Below, piece after piece: positions 15,603 to 23,324 of a DNA stretch of 43,186 nt (positions are counted from its first letter, which is position 1; every line of letters starts with the position of its first letter). Under the pieces are notes generated by a model. It made no database searches. It was not told the origin of the DNA and saw only the letters and a program-made list of their open reading frames with translations. The position numbers and the translations under genes were made by a program. The stretch is from CAYSYH01 sp964435455 (GTDB lineage Bacteria; Patescibacteriota; WWE3; 2-01-FULL-39-13; JAACPI01). The stretch spans positions 1-43,186 of the forward strand of contig CAYSYH010000003.1 in assembly GCA_964435455.1 (NCBI GenBank), read 5' to 3'.

Positions 15603-17056
15603 TAACTTAAACGTGGAAAAAGATTTGTTAAATGCCCAACATAATTTTTTGTTTTCTGTTTACTTAAAAGATTAAAATGCAAGAGAATACGTTCATATGT
15701 TTTAGGAAAAATAAAATTAAAAGTATTTATTAAAAATAAAAGATGCAAAAGAATATCTTGTAAAAAATCGTAAGAATCGTCTAAATTTTCCCAAGGTTTT
15801 GCTTTTTGTAATTCTTTGTCTAAAAAAGATATTTGATCTTCAAATAAAAAACATACATCTTGTAAACGATATTCTTTAACTAAAGAATCAATTTTTTGTA
15901 AATCTAATCGATTTTGCAAAGAACTAGTTAAGTTTAAATTATAGGTTTTTTTAGTAATCTCACATAATTTAGTTACCCTAGAAACTAAGTTCCCCAAGCC
16001 ATTAGAAAGAATGGACATATATTTATTGTCAAAATAATCCATAGTTACATCAGAATCGTTTTGATAAGGTAAACTTGATAAAATCAAATATCTAGAACCA
16101 TCTAATCCATACCTCTTTAATAAATGATCGGGAGTAATTACGTTACCTAAACTTTTGCTCATTTTTTGACCACCAACATTTAAAAAACCGTGTACAAAAG
16201 ATTCTTTAAATAAATTCTTTTTGGCAGATAATAGTAAGCTAGGCCAAATAACATTATGAAACCAACTTATGTCCTTTCCTAATAAGTGTACTGTATGTCC
16301 TCTCCAAAAATATTCTTTTTTGTTTATAGAAAGCGAGGAGATATAATTTAATAAAGCCTCCACCCACACATAAATAACTTGATTAGGATCATTAGGAAAT
16401 TCAATACCCCAACTTATTTTTTCTTTAGGTCTAGAAATGCTAATATCTTCCACACCCTGATCTAGTCTAGAAAGTAGTTCTTTTCTTTTATTTTCAGGAA
16501 ATATTTTTATTTTATTTTGATTTATTAACTCAGCTACCTGAGGTGCGTATTTAGATAATTTAAAAAAATAATTTTCTTCTTTTACTTCCACTACCTGATC
16601 TTTTCTATGTAAAGGACATAATCCTCTATCATCTAAATCACTCTTTGTAAGAAATTTTTCACAGCCGTTGCAATATTTTCCCGAATAATAACTTTTGTAA
16701 ATGTCCTTATTTTTAAAAAGCTGTAAAATAAATTTTTTTACAAATGTCTTATGTTTAGGGTTTGTAGTCCTTACAAAGTAATTATAACTTATATTAGATT
16801 CTTCAAACATCTTCTTCCATTCTTTAAAACGAAGATCTACATAATCTTTAGTATTATCAAAACCTGCTTTTAAAGCAGCTTGTTCAACATTAGTACCGTG
16901 TTCATCTAAACCTGTAGTAAAAAATACATTTTCTTCTCCCACTTTGTTTCTATAATAGCGGGCTAAAGAATCGGCCAGTGTTGTAGTTAAAAAATGACCT
17001 AAATGGGGAGAACCATTAGCATAATAAATGGGTGTAGTAATATAAACAGTATCCAT
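15602..17056 (-). CDS. metG: Methionyl-tRNA synthetase
   Basis: MetRS charges tRNA-Met. The 484-residue protein has the class I signatures PHLGH (17-21) and KMSKS (298-302), and FTTGLDEHGTNVEQAA near the active site. A zinc knuckle in the connective insertion uses Cys129, Cys132, Cys147 and possibly His150. The fourth ligand is normally Cys, so the His is slightly odd. It ends without the EMAP-II-like C-terminal tRNA-binding domain, as in many short bacterial MetRS. It begins the metG-tatD-GT2-WecA-like operon and has its own promoter 10 bases before the ATG. Confidence 0.96.
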   Translation of the reverse strand: MDTVYITTPIYYANGSPHLGHFLTTTLADSLARYYRNKVGEENVFFTTGLDEHGTNVEQAALKAGFDNTKDYVDLRFKEWKKMFEESNISYNYFVRTTNPKHKTFVKKFILQLFKNKDIYKSYYSGKYCNGCEKFLTKSDLDDRGLCPLHRKDQVVEVKEENYFFKLSKYAPQVAELINQNKIKIFPENKRKELLSRLDQGVEDISISRPKEKISWGIEFPNDPNQVIYVWVEALLNYISSLSINKKEYFWRGHTVHLLGKDISWFHNVIWPSLLLSAKKNLFKESFVHGFLNVGGQKMSKSLGNVITPDHLLKRYGLDGSRYLILSSLPYQNDSDVTMDYFDNKYMSILSNGLGNLVSRVTKLCEITKKTYNLNLTSSLQNRLDLQKIDSLVKEYRLQDVCFLFEDQISFLDKELQKAKPWENLDDSYDFLQDILLHLLFLINTFNFIFPKTYERILLHFNLLSKQKTKNYVGHLTNLFPRLS

Positions 17057-17066
17057 ATCAAGCTAA

Positions 17067-17095
17067 ATTTTAACAAAAAGGGATTAATTTGTCAT
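17067..17095 (-). promoter_or_regulatory. metG operon promoter (ATGACA-17-TAAAAT)
   Basis: On the minus strand the -35 box ATGACA is at 17095-17090 and the -10 box TAAAAT at 17072-17067, both five of six to consensus with a 17-base spacer. Ten bases separate the -10 box from the ATG at 17056, so the leader is about four bases at most. Confidence 0.65.
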
Positions 17096-17111
17096 ATAGT
17101 CAGAAGATAAT

Positions 17112-17149
17112 AGTAAAAGCATTAAAAAATTAAATTGATTTTAATCAAA
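17112..17149 (-). terminator. Weak AT-rich terminator after pyrG
   Basis: At the end of pyrG the minus strand can fold TTGATT against AATCAA over a very short loop. A T-rich stretch ending in six T follows. The stem is AT-rich, so this is only a candidate. It is the most terminator-like site seen at a gene end in the window. Confidence 0.3.
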
Positions 17150-18793
17150 GGCATTAGCCCCTGCTTTTAAAAAGGCCTTAAACAAAGGATGGGCCTTTCC
17201 AGGACGGCTTTTGTATTCGGGATGTCCTTGAGTAGCTATAAAAAAAGGATGTATATTTGTGGGTAACTCTATAAATTCCACAAAAAAATTATCGGGAGAA
17301 GTCCCAGAAAATATAAAACCATGCTCACTAAGTAAAGACCTATACTTATTATTAAACTCAAATCTGTGTCTGTGCCTTTCACTTATTAATAATTTAGATT
17401 CATCTTTAAAACCTTTATACTTCTTGTATATTTTATAAGCTAATGTATCTTTTTTTAGCAAGCAATCGTAAGCACCCAATCTCATAGAAACTCCATCCCC
17501 TTTTATAACCTGATACTTTTCATTAAAAGGAATACTATGTATTATTTTATATTTGGCAGAAGGCATTACTTCTTCGGTATGGGCATCTTTGATGCCAACA
17601 ACATTTCGTGCATATTCAACACAAGCTAATTGCATACCATAACATAAACCTAAAAATGGTATTTTGTTCTCCCTAGCATACTTTATAGCTTGTATTTTAC
17701 CTTCAACACCTCTAGTTCCCCACCCAATAGGAACTACCACGGCATCTAACCCTTTTAGCTTTTCTATAAACCCCTCTTTTGTAACATTAATTAACTTTAA
17801 ATCTAAATTTAAATTAGTTTCCCAACTAGCATGCTTTAAAGCTTCTATCAACGCATGATAGGCATCGGTAAGCTCAAAGTCATCTTTATTTTTACTTAAA
17901 TACTTTCCAGCAATACCAACTTTTATAGTTTTTGGCTTGGGTTTTTCAATTAGTTTTACTAAATTTGTCCAATTATTTAAATTAATTTTATTTAAACTCA
18001 TATCAAAAAATTTAAGTACTTTTGCATCAAATTTTTGCTTGTAAAACTCTAAAGGAAGCCTATAAATATTATCTAAATCTCGGGCTATTATTACATTTTC
18101 TCCAGGCACACTAGTTTTTGTACCTAACAATTTGCGCCGGCGGGTATCTAAATCAACTTCCGACCGCAAAATTAGAAAGTCAGGATGAATACCCATACTC
18201 ATAAGAACACGAACAGTCATTTGTGTGGGTTTAGTTTTGGGTTCACCTAAATGTTTAGGTATAGGCATATATGAAACATGTACATTTAAAACATTTTTTG
18301 GATATAGGGCCTTCAAATATCTAGAGGCTTCGTAATATAATACATTTTGGTATTCCCCCGCGGTACCACCTATTTCTATAATACAAAAATCTTTTTTGTA
18401 AGCATTTTTCTTTATTCGCGTAACTATTTCTTCTAAAACATGTGGTATGTCTTCTACCGTTTCGCCATTATAATACATAGAACGTTCTTTTTCTAAAACA
18501 GATCTAAATATTTGTCCTTTGGTCAAAAAATTAATTTTTCCCATATTTTCATCGAGCAACCTTTCATAAACGCCTAGGTCCATATCTGCTTCCAAACCGT
18601 CTTCACATAAAAAAGGATCTCCGTGATCAATAGGATTTATTGTGCCAGAATCTTGATTTAGGTAATTTTCACACTTTAAAGGGGAAACCGAGTAACCTCT
18701 AGACTTCAAAAGCATTCCTAAAGAAGCAGCACAAAGACCTTTTCCTAAACCCGAAATAACCCCACCTGAAACAAAAATAAGTTTAGTATTCAT
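17141..18793 (-). CDS. pyrG: CTP synthase
   Basis: PyrG turns UTP, ATP and glutamine into CTP. The 550-residue protein has the N-terminal synthetase domain with SGGVISGLGKG (9-19) and the C-terminal glutaminase domain. In the latter GLCYGMQ carries nucleophile Cys384, and QGHPEYKSRPG holds the His/Glu pair. The oxyanion segment reads PIGWGTRG instead of the common PGGFGYRG, and the substrate loop ENYLNQDSGTINPIDHGD is divergent, though the key scaffold is intact. An upstream ATG at 18808 lies inside rpiB. The ATG at 18793, one base after the rpiB stop, gives the normal N-terminus. Confidence 0.95.
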   Translation of the reverse strand: MNTKLIFVSGGVISGLGKGLCAASLGMLLKSRGYSVSPLKCENYLNQDSGTINPIDHGDPFLCEDGLEADMDLGVYERLLDENMGKINFLTKGQIFRSVLEKERSMYYNGETVEDIPHVLEEIVTRIKKNAYKKDFCIIEIGGTAGEYQNVLYYEASRYLKALYPKNVLNVHVSYMPIPKHLGEPKTKPTQMTVRVLMSMGIHPDFLILRSEVDLDTRRRKLLGTKTSVPGENVIIARDLDNIYRLPLEFYKQKFDAKVLKFFDMSLNKINLNNWTNLVKLIEKPKPKTIKVGIAGKYLSKNKDDFELTDAYHALIEALKHASWETNLNLDLKLINVTKEGFIEKLKGLDAVVVPIGWGTRGVEGKIQAIKYARENKIPFLGLCYGMQLACVEYARNVVGIKDAHTEEVMPSAKYKIIHSIPFNEKYQVIKGDGVSMRLGAYDCLLKKDTLAYKIYKKYKGFKDESKLLISERHRHRFEFNNKYRSLLSEHGFIFSGTSPDNFFVEFIELPTNIHPFFIATQGHPEYKSRPGKAHPLFKAFLKAGANAFD

Positions 18794-18794
18794 A

Positions 18795-19250
18795 TTAATA
18801 AACTCCAAATTCTTCTTCTAACTTTACTATTTTTCCAACTCTTCTGGCATGTCTAGGTTCAAAACTAAAAGGGGTTCTTATAAAGACATCTACTATTTTT
18901 TTCACATCATCAAAGTTTAAAAAATCAGATGGTATACTTGCTACGTTACAACCTAAATGCTCCCTAGATTGCTTGGCTATGGAACTATTAAAACAAAGAG
19001 CGCTACGTATCCCCGCATGTTTATTAGCAACTACATCCATACCTACACCACTCCCACAGAACAAAAAACCTAAGTTCCCTTTTTTTAACCTTACCCCTAA
19101 ACAAAGTTCATGGGCATAATCGTTATAGTCATCATCAGATACAAAATCAAAAGCTCCTACATCATAAAAATCCTCATCTAGGCTTTCTAAATATTTACTA
19201 ATTTTTTGTTTCATCTTAAATCCTCTATGGTCAGCTCCTAAATAAATCAT
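18795..19250 (-). CDS. rpiB: Ribose-5-phosphate isomerase B
   Basis: RpiB interconverts ribose 5-phosphate and ribulose 5-phosphate in the cytoplasm. The 151-residue protein matches the family along its length: GADHRGFKMK, the catalytic Cys65 in CGSGVGM, GIRSALC, SREHLGCNV and the C-terminal RHARRVGKI phosphate-binding string. It links the nucleotide genes around it to the rpe and transketolase operon at 2142-5147. Its ATG overlaps the stop of the upstream membrane gene (ATGA), and pyrG starts one base after its stop, so translation is probably coupled along the row. Confidence 0.94.
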   Translation of the reverse strand: MIYLGADHRGFKMKQKISKYLESLDEDFYDVGAFDFVSDDDYNDYAHELCLGVRLKKGNLGFLFCGSGVGMDVVANKHAGIRSALCFNSSIAKQSREHLGCNVASIPSDFLNFDDVKKIVDVFIRTPFSFEPRHARRVGKIVKLEEEFGVY

Positions 19251-19798
19251 AATATTTGCAAAATAAAAAATATAAAGATAACTAGCTGAGCACCTATTAT
19301 TAGTTGCGCATATTTTTTATCTATGGGTATCTCAAAAGAAGAATACCACATTTTCCACGAATTAGTATATAAAGAAACAACTTGTAAATAAATACTGGTT
19401 AACAAAAAACTAAGGACAATACCTATGGAAAATAAAGAAGTATTTGGAGATAAAATTAATATAAAAGCTATACCTAAAACACCAAGCACTACTAAAATAG
19501 ATCTTAAAACACTATATGACATATCCTTATTGTTTTCGTGAGCAAAAATAAAAGCCCCTTTATAGTTTTTAGCCAATATCAAATTGCGCAAAGTAATAGA
19601 AAAAGGAGAATCGGGATCTAAAATATAAGCATATACAAAATAATCTATTTCATATAAAAAAGGACTTAAAAAAGCACCTAAAAATATTAAAAAATAACCC
19701 AAAATACTTAAAGGATAGTAGGCAATTGCAAGCAACAATGCCACAAAGGCAGAAATTAGAAAATAAAATTTATATATATTAAAAATCTTTACAAGCAT
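19247..19798 (-). CDS. Integral membrane protein, unknown
   Basis: A 183-residue protein of unknown family. Hydrophobic segments lie near residues 10-30, 31-50, 96-117, 120-143 and 163-183. A soluble loop between about 52 and 92 contains DPDSPFSITLRNLILAKNYK. The loop is conserved-looking, with Asp, Pro and Arg residues rather than simple low-complexity sequence. It starts one base inside the stop of the small gene before it (TAATG) and ends overlapping rpiB (ATGA). It is therefore the middle of a tightly coupled unit of four genes. Function unknown. Confidence 0.6.
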   Translation of the reverse strand: MLVKIFNIYKFYFLISAFVALLLAIAYYPLSILGYFLIFLGAFLSPFLYEIDYFVYAYILDPDSPFSITLRNLILAKNYKGAFIFAHENNKDMSYSVLRSILVVLGVLGIAFILILSPNTSLFSIGIVLSFLLTSIYLQVVSLYTNSWKMWYSSFEIPIDKKYAQLIIGAQLVIFIFFILQIL

Positions 19799-20085
19799 TA
19801 TATAGTTTTTTTATTCTTTTCCTGTCTCAATTTTTTTAATTTCCACATAAAAAGTTTTACTTTACTTTTAGGATTATATACAGATTTTGTAAACTCTAAA
19901 GCCTTTTCGAGCAAAATTCTATCTTCATCTTTAGCAAGTTTTATAAAAAGTGAAATTTGATTTTTTGGAGCATCTAACTGTAGAGCAAGCCAATGCCCAT
20001 AAATTTGAAACTCGTGGTTTACATATTTTGTAGTATCTTTTTTTAATTTAAATATTTCTGCTAATGATTTAGCGGTTTTACCCAT
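19798..20085 (-). CDS. Small helical protein, unknown, first gene of the rpiB-pyrG unit
   Basis: About 95 residues, basic, predicted mostly helical, with the strings YGHWLALQLDAPKNQ and FIKLAKDEDRILLEKAL. No family is recognised. An earlier GTG at 20151 would add a hydrophobic stretch and overlap nrdJ. But a promoter TTTACA-17-TATCAT ends six bases before the ATG at 20085, so I take that ATG. It is translationally coupled to the membrane protein gene after it (TAATG), which suggests the two products act together. Confidence 0.55.
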   Translation of the reverse strand: MGKTAKSLAEIFKLKKDTTKYVNHEFQIYGHWLALQLDAPKNQISLFIKLAKDEDRILLEKALEFTKSVYNPKSKVKLFMWKLKKLRQEKNKKTI

Positions 20086-20091
20086 AAAAAA

Positions 20092-20120
20092 ATGATAACC
20101 TAATAACAAAGAACTGTAAA
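20092..20120 (-). promoter_or_regulatory. Promoter, leaderless type (TTTACA-17-TATCAT)
   Basis: On the minus strand the -35 box TTTACA is at 20120-20115 and the -10 box TATCAT at 20097-20092, each five of six to consensus with a 17-base spacer. Six bases then lead to the ATG at 20085. It would drive the unknown pair, rpiB and pyrG. Confidence 0.6.
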
Positions 20121-20131
20121 TAAAAGCATAA

Positions 20132-22666
20132 TTAACATCTACTATACCCACAAGTCAAACATTTAACGCAACCCTCTGTTACAATTAGAGTCATATTGCC
20201 ACATCCAGGACATACCGAAGCATTCTTAAAAGATGGGGAAGTTATTTTAGAGCTTTTTACAGAAGAGCTCAACATTTCCCTTTTAGTAGGTTCCGCACTA
20301 TTGTTAGCCTTAGAAATAAGTTTTATTGCTTTAGAATCTTTATCTTTTATATTTTCTTCCAATTTTGTACTTAATTGAAGTTCCTTATATAAAACCTTAC
20401 TTACTGCATCGGGTAAACTACTTACCCTAGAAGCACCAAAACCAATAGAACTAGAACCTCCTATTCCTCTTAATTCTTCTACTATTTCTTCTAAAGAGGC
20501 ATCCGGATTGGTAGAAGACCTTAGCCAACCGCTAATTAAACGCCCAAGTGCCTCAGCCATAGCAGATATATCAGTACCTGCCTTACCTATAGAAACAAAA
20601 ACCTCAAAAGGTTCTGTATTAGTATCCCCATTACGATTTACTGTAACATATGCTTTGCCAAAGGGGGTTTCTATACGATGAGTCCGGCCATAAACCACTT
20701 CTGGGCGAATCTTTTTTTCTACAGGAACAGCTTCTGTATGTGCAAAATTATCAGATCTCTTTTTAACAGTTTCCTTTGTTTCTAATACCACTTCTTTTCG
20801 AGAGCCTGTAACATACACTGTTAATCCTTTACAACCAAGTTCCCAAGCCTGCATATAAACTTTTGCAACGTCTTCTTTGGTAGCAGTCTCTGGAAAATTA
20901 CAGGTTTTAGAAATAGAATTATCAACAAATCTTTGAATACTTGCTTGCAACATAACGTGTTCTTCTGGCTTAATATCGGAAGAAACTACAAAAGTATTTC
21001 TAATATCCTGTGGAATATTTTGCAAGTGTTGTATGGTGCCTTTCTCAATGGCTTCATTTACTATTTTTCTTTTCTCTTTTTCCGACAAAGAAGATGCATC
21101 TAAAGCTTTTTTAAAAGAAGGGCTAACATATGTAAGTTGTAAGTTTTCCTCTTGGCCTGCCGATTGATATACGTTTCTATAATAAGCTAAGGCAAAGACA
21201 GGTTCGCATCCATAACCCTCTATATCAAAAACTGTGGAAGTAGTACCTGTAGGGGCTACGGTCATTTGTGTGGAGTTTCTTATTCCATAATTTTTTATTC
21301 CATCTACTATTTTATTCCAATTTAAATTAGGTCTATTTAAGTCTAATTCATAATCTACTAAGGGTGTGGGTGGTTCCCATTTAAGATTTTCTGGATCATA
21401 AATGCTACCAATAATTCCAGGAAATGCCCCTTTTTCCTTGGCAAGTTCAATGCTAGTTTTCATAGAATAATATCTAATAAACTCAGTCACTTGTGAAGCA
21501 AAATCATAACTCTCTGTACTACCATAACGTATTCCTAATGCATACATAGCGTCGGCTAAACCTAAAAAACCTAAACCAATTCTACGATTTTTAAGGGCGG
21601 CCTCCTTTAGTTGAGGAACCGCTGGAACATAAGCATTTTGAGTTACAACATCATCTAAAAACCTAGTCCCAAGTATTACACTTTCCTTTAGGTGTTCCCA
21701 ATTTATCTTTCCATCTTCTACAGAAGCAAATATATTTACATGTCCTAAACAACAATTTTCATAAGGACCTAACCATTGCTCTCCACAAGGATTGGTGGCT
21801 TCCAAAGTATATTGGTTTGGAACCGGGTTATACTTATTAGCAGTATCTATAAAAAGGGCCCCAGGCTCACCATTCTTATATGCTTGCTCAACAATCTTAT
21901 CAAAAAGTTCTCGAGCCTTAACAGTCTTCCATACTTTACCATCTCTTGGATTAACTAAATTAAAATCATTATCAGCTTTTACAGCCTGCATAAAGTCATC
22001 TGTTAATGCAACTGAAATATTAAAATTGGTCACATTTCCTTCCTCTGTTTTACAAGTTATAAAATCATAAATATCTGGATGATTTACTCTTAAAACCCCC
22101 ATATTTGCACCACGTCTTGTCCCTCCTTGTGCTATTTTTCCAAAAGCGGAATCGAAGGCTTCCAAAAAGCTTATAGGACCGCTAGCCTTCCCTTTGCTTT
22201 TAGATATAAGATCTCCCTTTGGTCTTAGTTTACTAAAAGAAAAACCATTTCCGCCTCCTGTTTGCTGAATCAATGCGGCATCTCTTAAAACTTGAAAAAT
22301 ACCTCCTGGCTCTTTGCCCATATCATCTTCTAAAGGTAAAACAAAGCAAGCAGCTAGTTGCCCTAAAGGAGTATCTGCTCCTGTCCAAGTAGGGGTATTA
22401 GGAATAAACCTCTTTTGCTTAATCAAATTTGTAAATAAAAAAGTGTAAGCTTCTTTTAAAGAAGGTGTTGGTTCTCCTTTTGCAACAAAAGATCCAACAC
22501 GATAAATTGCTTGTTCTATAGACTCAATGGGATTACCTTTGGAATCTTTTAAAGAGTAACGGCGTTTAAATATTTCCAAAGCATTTTTACTTAAATCAAC
22601 TTTTTTTATGGATTTAATTGTTTTAAACTTTTTTAAAAGTTTTATTTTTGGTTTTTTGAGTAACAT
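20132..22666 (-). CDS. nrdJ: Adenosylcobalamin-dependent ribonucleotide reductase (class II)
   Basis: NrdJ reduces ribonucleotides to deoxyribonucleotides using a thiyl radical made from coenzyme B12. In the 844-residue product the radical Cys294 lies in NPCGEQ, and the redox pair is Cys107 (AACFVLP) and Cys305, eleven residues after the radical site as in Thermotoga NrdJ. The GGTRRGANMG substrate loop is present. The C-terminal tail CVKCLTCGYSRC carries the zinc ribbon and shuttle cysteines. There is no ATP-cone at the N-terminus. A TTG start at 22708 is also open; the ATG at 22666 is preferred. The gene follows nrdR by about 48 bases and is probably co-transcribed with it. Confidence 0.94.
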   Translation of the reverse strand: MLLKKPKIKLLKKFKTIKSIKKVDLSKNALEIFKRRYSLKDSKGNPIESIEQAIYRVGSFVAKGEPTPSLKEAYTFLFTNLIKQKRFIPNTPTWTGADTPLGQLAACFVLPLEDDMGKEPGGIFQVLRDAALIQQTGGGNGFSFSKLRPKGDLISKSKGKASGPISFLEAFDSAFGKIAQGGTRRGANMGVLRVNHPDIYDFITCKTEEGNVTNFNISVALTDDFMQAVKADNDFNLVNPRDGKVWKTVKARELFDKIVEQAYKNGEPGALFIDTANKYNPVPNQYTLEATNPCGEQWLGPYENCCLGHVNIFASVEDGKINWEHLKESVILGTRFLDDVVTQNAYVPAVPQLKEAALKNRRIGLGFLGLADAMYALGIRYGSTESYDFASQVTEFIRYYSMKTSIELAKEKGAFPGIIGSIYDPENLKWEPPTPLVDYELDLNRPNLNWNKIVDGIKNYGIRNSTQMTVAPTGTTSTVFDIEGYGCEPVFALAYYRNVYQSAGQEENLQLTYVSPSFKKALDASSLSEKEKRKIVNEAIEKGTIQHLQNIPQDIRNTFVVSSDIKPEEHVMLQASIQRFVDNSISKTCNFPETATKEDVAKVYMQAWELGCKGLTVYVTGSRKEVVLETKETVKKRSDNFAHTEAVPVEKKIRPEVVYGRTHRIETPFGKAYVTVNRNGDTNTEPFEVFVSIGKAGTDISAMAEALGRLISGWLRSSTNPDASLEEIVEELRGIGGSSSIGFGASRVSSLPDAVSKVLYKELQLSTKLEENIKDKDSKAIKLISKANNSAEPTKREMLSSSVKSSKITSPSFKNASVCPGCGNMTLIVTEGCVKCLTCGYSRC

Positions 22667-22714
22667 ATACTTAAATTTAAATTTTAAATTGTTAATAAAT
22701 AAAACCAAATTAAT

Positions 22715-23161
22715 TTAACTTTCTAGTTTTTTGATTTCGTTTTTGAACTCGTCCACATTCATAAAATCTAAAAAAACGCTCGCAAACCTTAAGTAACTAA
22801 CTATATCTCTATTTTTTAACCTAGTCAAAACCATCCTGCCTATATCTCCCGTGGAAACTTCTGTAGACTTCCTTTTCATTAACCTAAACTCGATATCATC
22901 TACTATCTTTTCTACTTCTTCATCAGTTAACCTTTTTTGTACCGAAACTAAAATACCTCGAGTAAGCTTTTCTCTATCATAAGATTGTAAAGAACCATCT
23001 TTTTTTACTACTTTTAAATCTATAGATTCAACACGCTCATATGTTGTAAATCTTTTTTTACAAGATAGACATTCGCGCCTTCTCCTACTAACAGGCTCAT
23101 TATCAAAATCCCGCTTATCTACAACTTTGGTTTTTAAATTATGGCAATAAGGGCAAATCAT
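22715..23161 (-). CDS. nrdR: Transcriptional repressor NrdR
   Basis: NrdR senses the dATP/ATP balance and shuts off ribonucleotide reductase genes. The 148-residue protein has the N-terminal zinc ribbon with Cys3, Cys6, Cys31 and Cys34, the SRRRREC DNA-binding arginines, and an ATP-cone at about 47-135 (VVKKDGSLQSYDREKL onward). It lies directly before nrdJ. Two NrdR-box-like sites stand immediately upstream of its start, so it most likely represses its own operon. No ribosome binding site is evident before the ATG. Confidence 0.96.
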   Translation of the reverse strand: MICPYCHNLKTKVVDKRDFDNEPVSRRRRECLSCKKRFTTYERVESIDLKVVKKDGSLQSYDREKLTRGILVSVQKRLTDEEVEKIVDDIEFRLMKRKSTEVSTGDIGRMVLTRLKNRDIVSYLRFASVFLDFMNVDEFKNEIKKLES

Positions 23162-23163
23162 AA

Positions 23164-23179
23164 ATACTACATTTTGTAC
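23164..23179 (-). promoter_or_regulatory. NrdR box, proximal copy
   Basis: ATACTACATTTTGTAC fits the NrdR box consensus ACACWATATATWGTGT at 11 of 16 positions, including the core CWAnATnTWGT. Its centre is 32 bp from the stronger distal copy, the three-turn spacing known for NrdR box pairs. It lies just two bases before the nrdR ATG. Confidence 0.5.
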
Positions 23180-23195
23180 TACAAGCTATATTTAA

Positions 23196-23211
23196 ACACA
23201 ACTTATTGTGT
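23196..23211 (-). promoter_or_regulatory. NrdR box, distal copy
   Basis: ACACAACTTATTGTGT fits the NrdR consensus at 14 of 16 positions and lies inside a 20-base perfect inverted repeat apart from its four central bases (23194-23213). It is upstream of nrdR-nrdJ and paired with a weaker copy 16 bases away. A TTGAAA (23219-23214, minus strand) abuts it and could be the -35 box, so bound NrdR would block RNA polymerase. Confidence 0.7.
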
Positions 23212-23324
23212 TTTTTCAAGGATAACTTATTTAGAATATAATATTTGTTATGAAATATAGAAAATCAAATAAAATAAAATTTAATAAGCCTATTTAAAGG
23301 AAAAAAAACACTAATAAAAATAGA

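Noticed and set aside
20086..20151. GTG-initiated N-terminal extension of the 95-residue gene, with a hydrophobic stretch
   Set aside because: It overlaps the nrdJ stop and contains a good promoter (TTTACA-17-TATCAT), so it is more likely non-coding.
22667..22708. TTG start 14 codons upstream in nrdJ
   Set aside because: An ATG at 22666 is available and the extra residues are low-complexity AT-driven sequence. The TTG start is not excluded.
23250..23297. A 15-codon plus-strand frame seven bases after a TATAAT at 23237-23242, matching the leaderless pattern
   Set aside because: It is very short and lysine-rich in an AT-rich gap, with no support from context. Kept only as a note that a divergent transcript from here is possible.
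23162..23324. Search for a cobalamin riboswitch upstream of nrdR-nrdJ
   Set aside because: The 163-base gap is very AT-rich and shows none of the conserved B12-box sequence; the NrdR boxes abut the start codon and leave no space for a leader.
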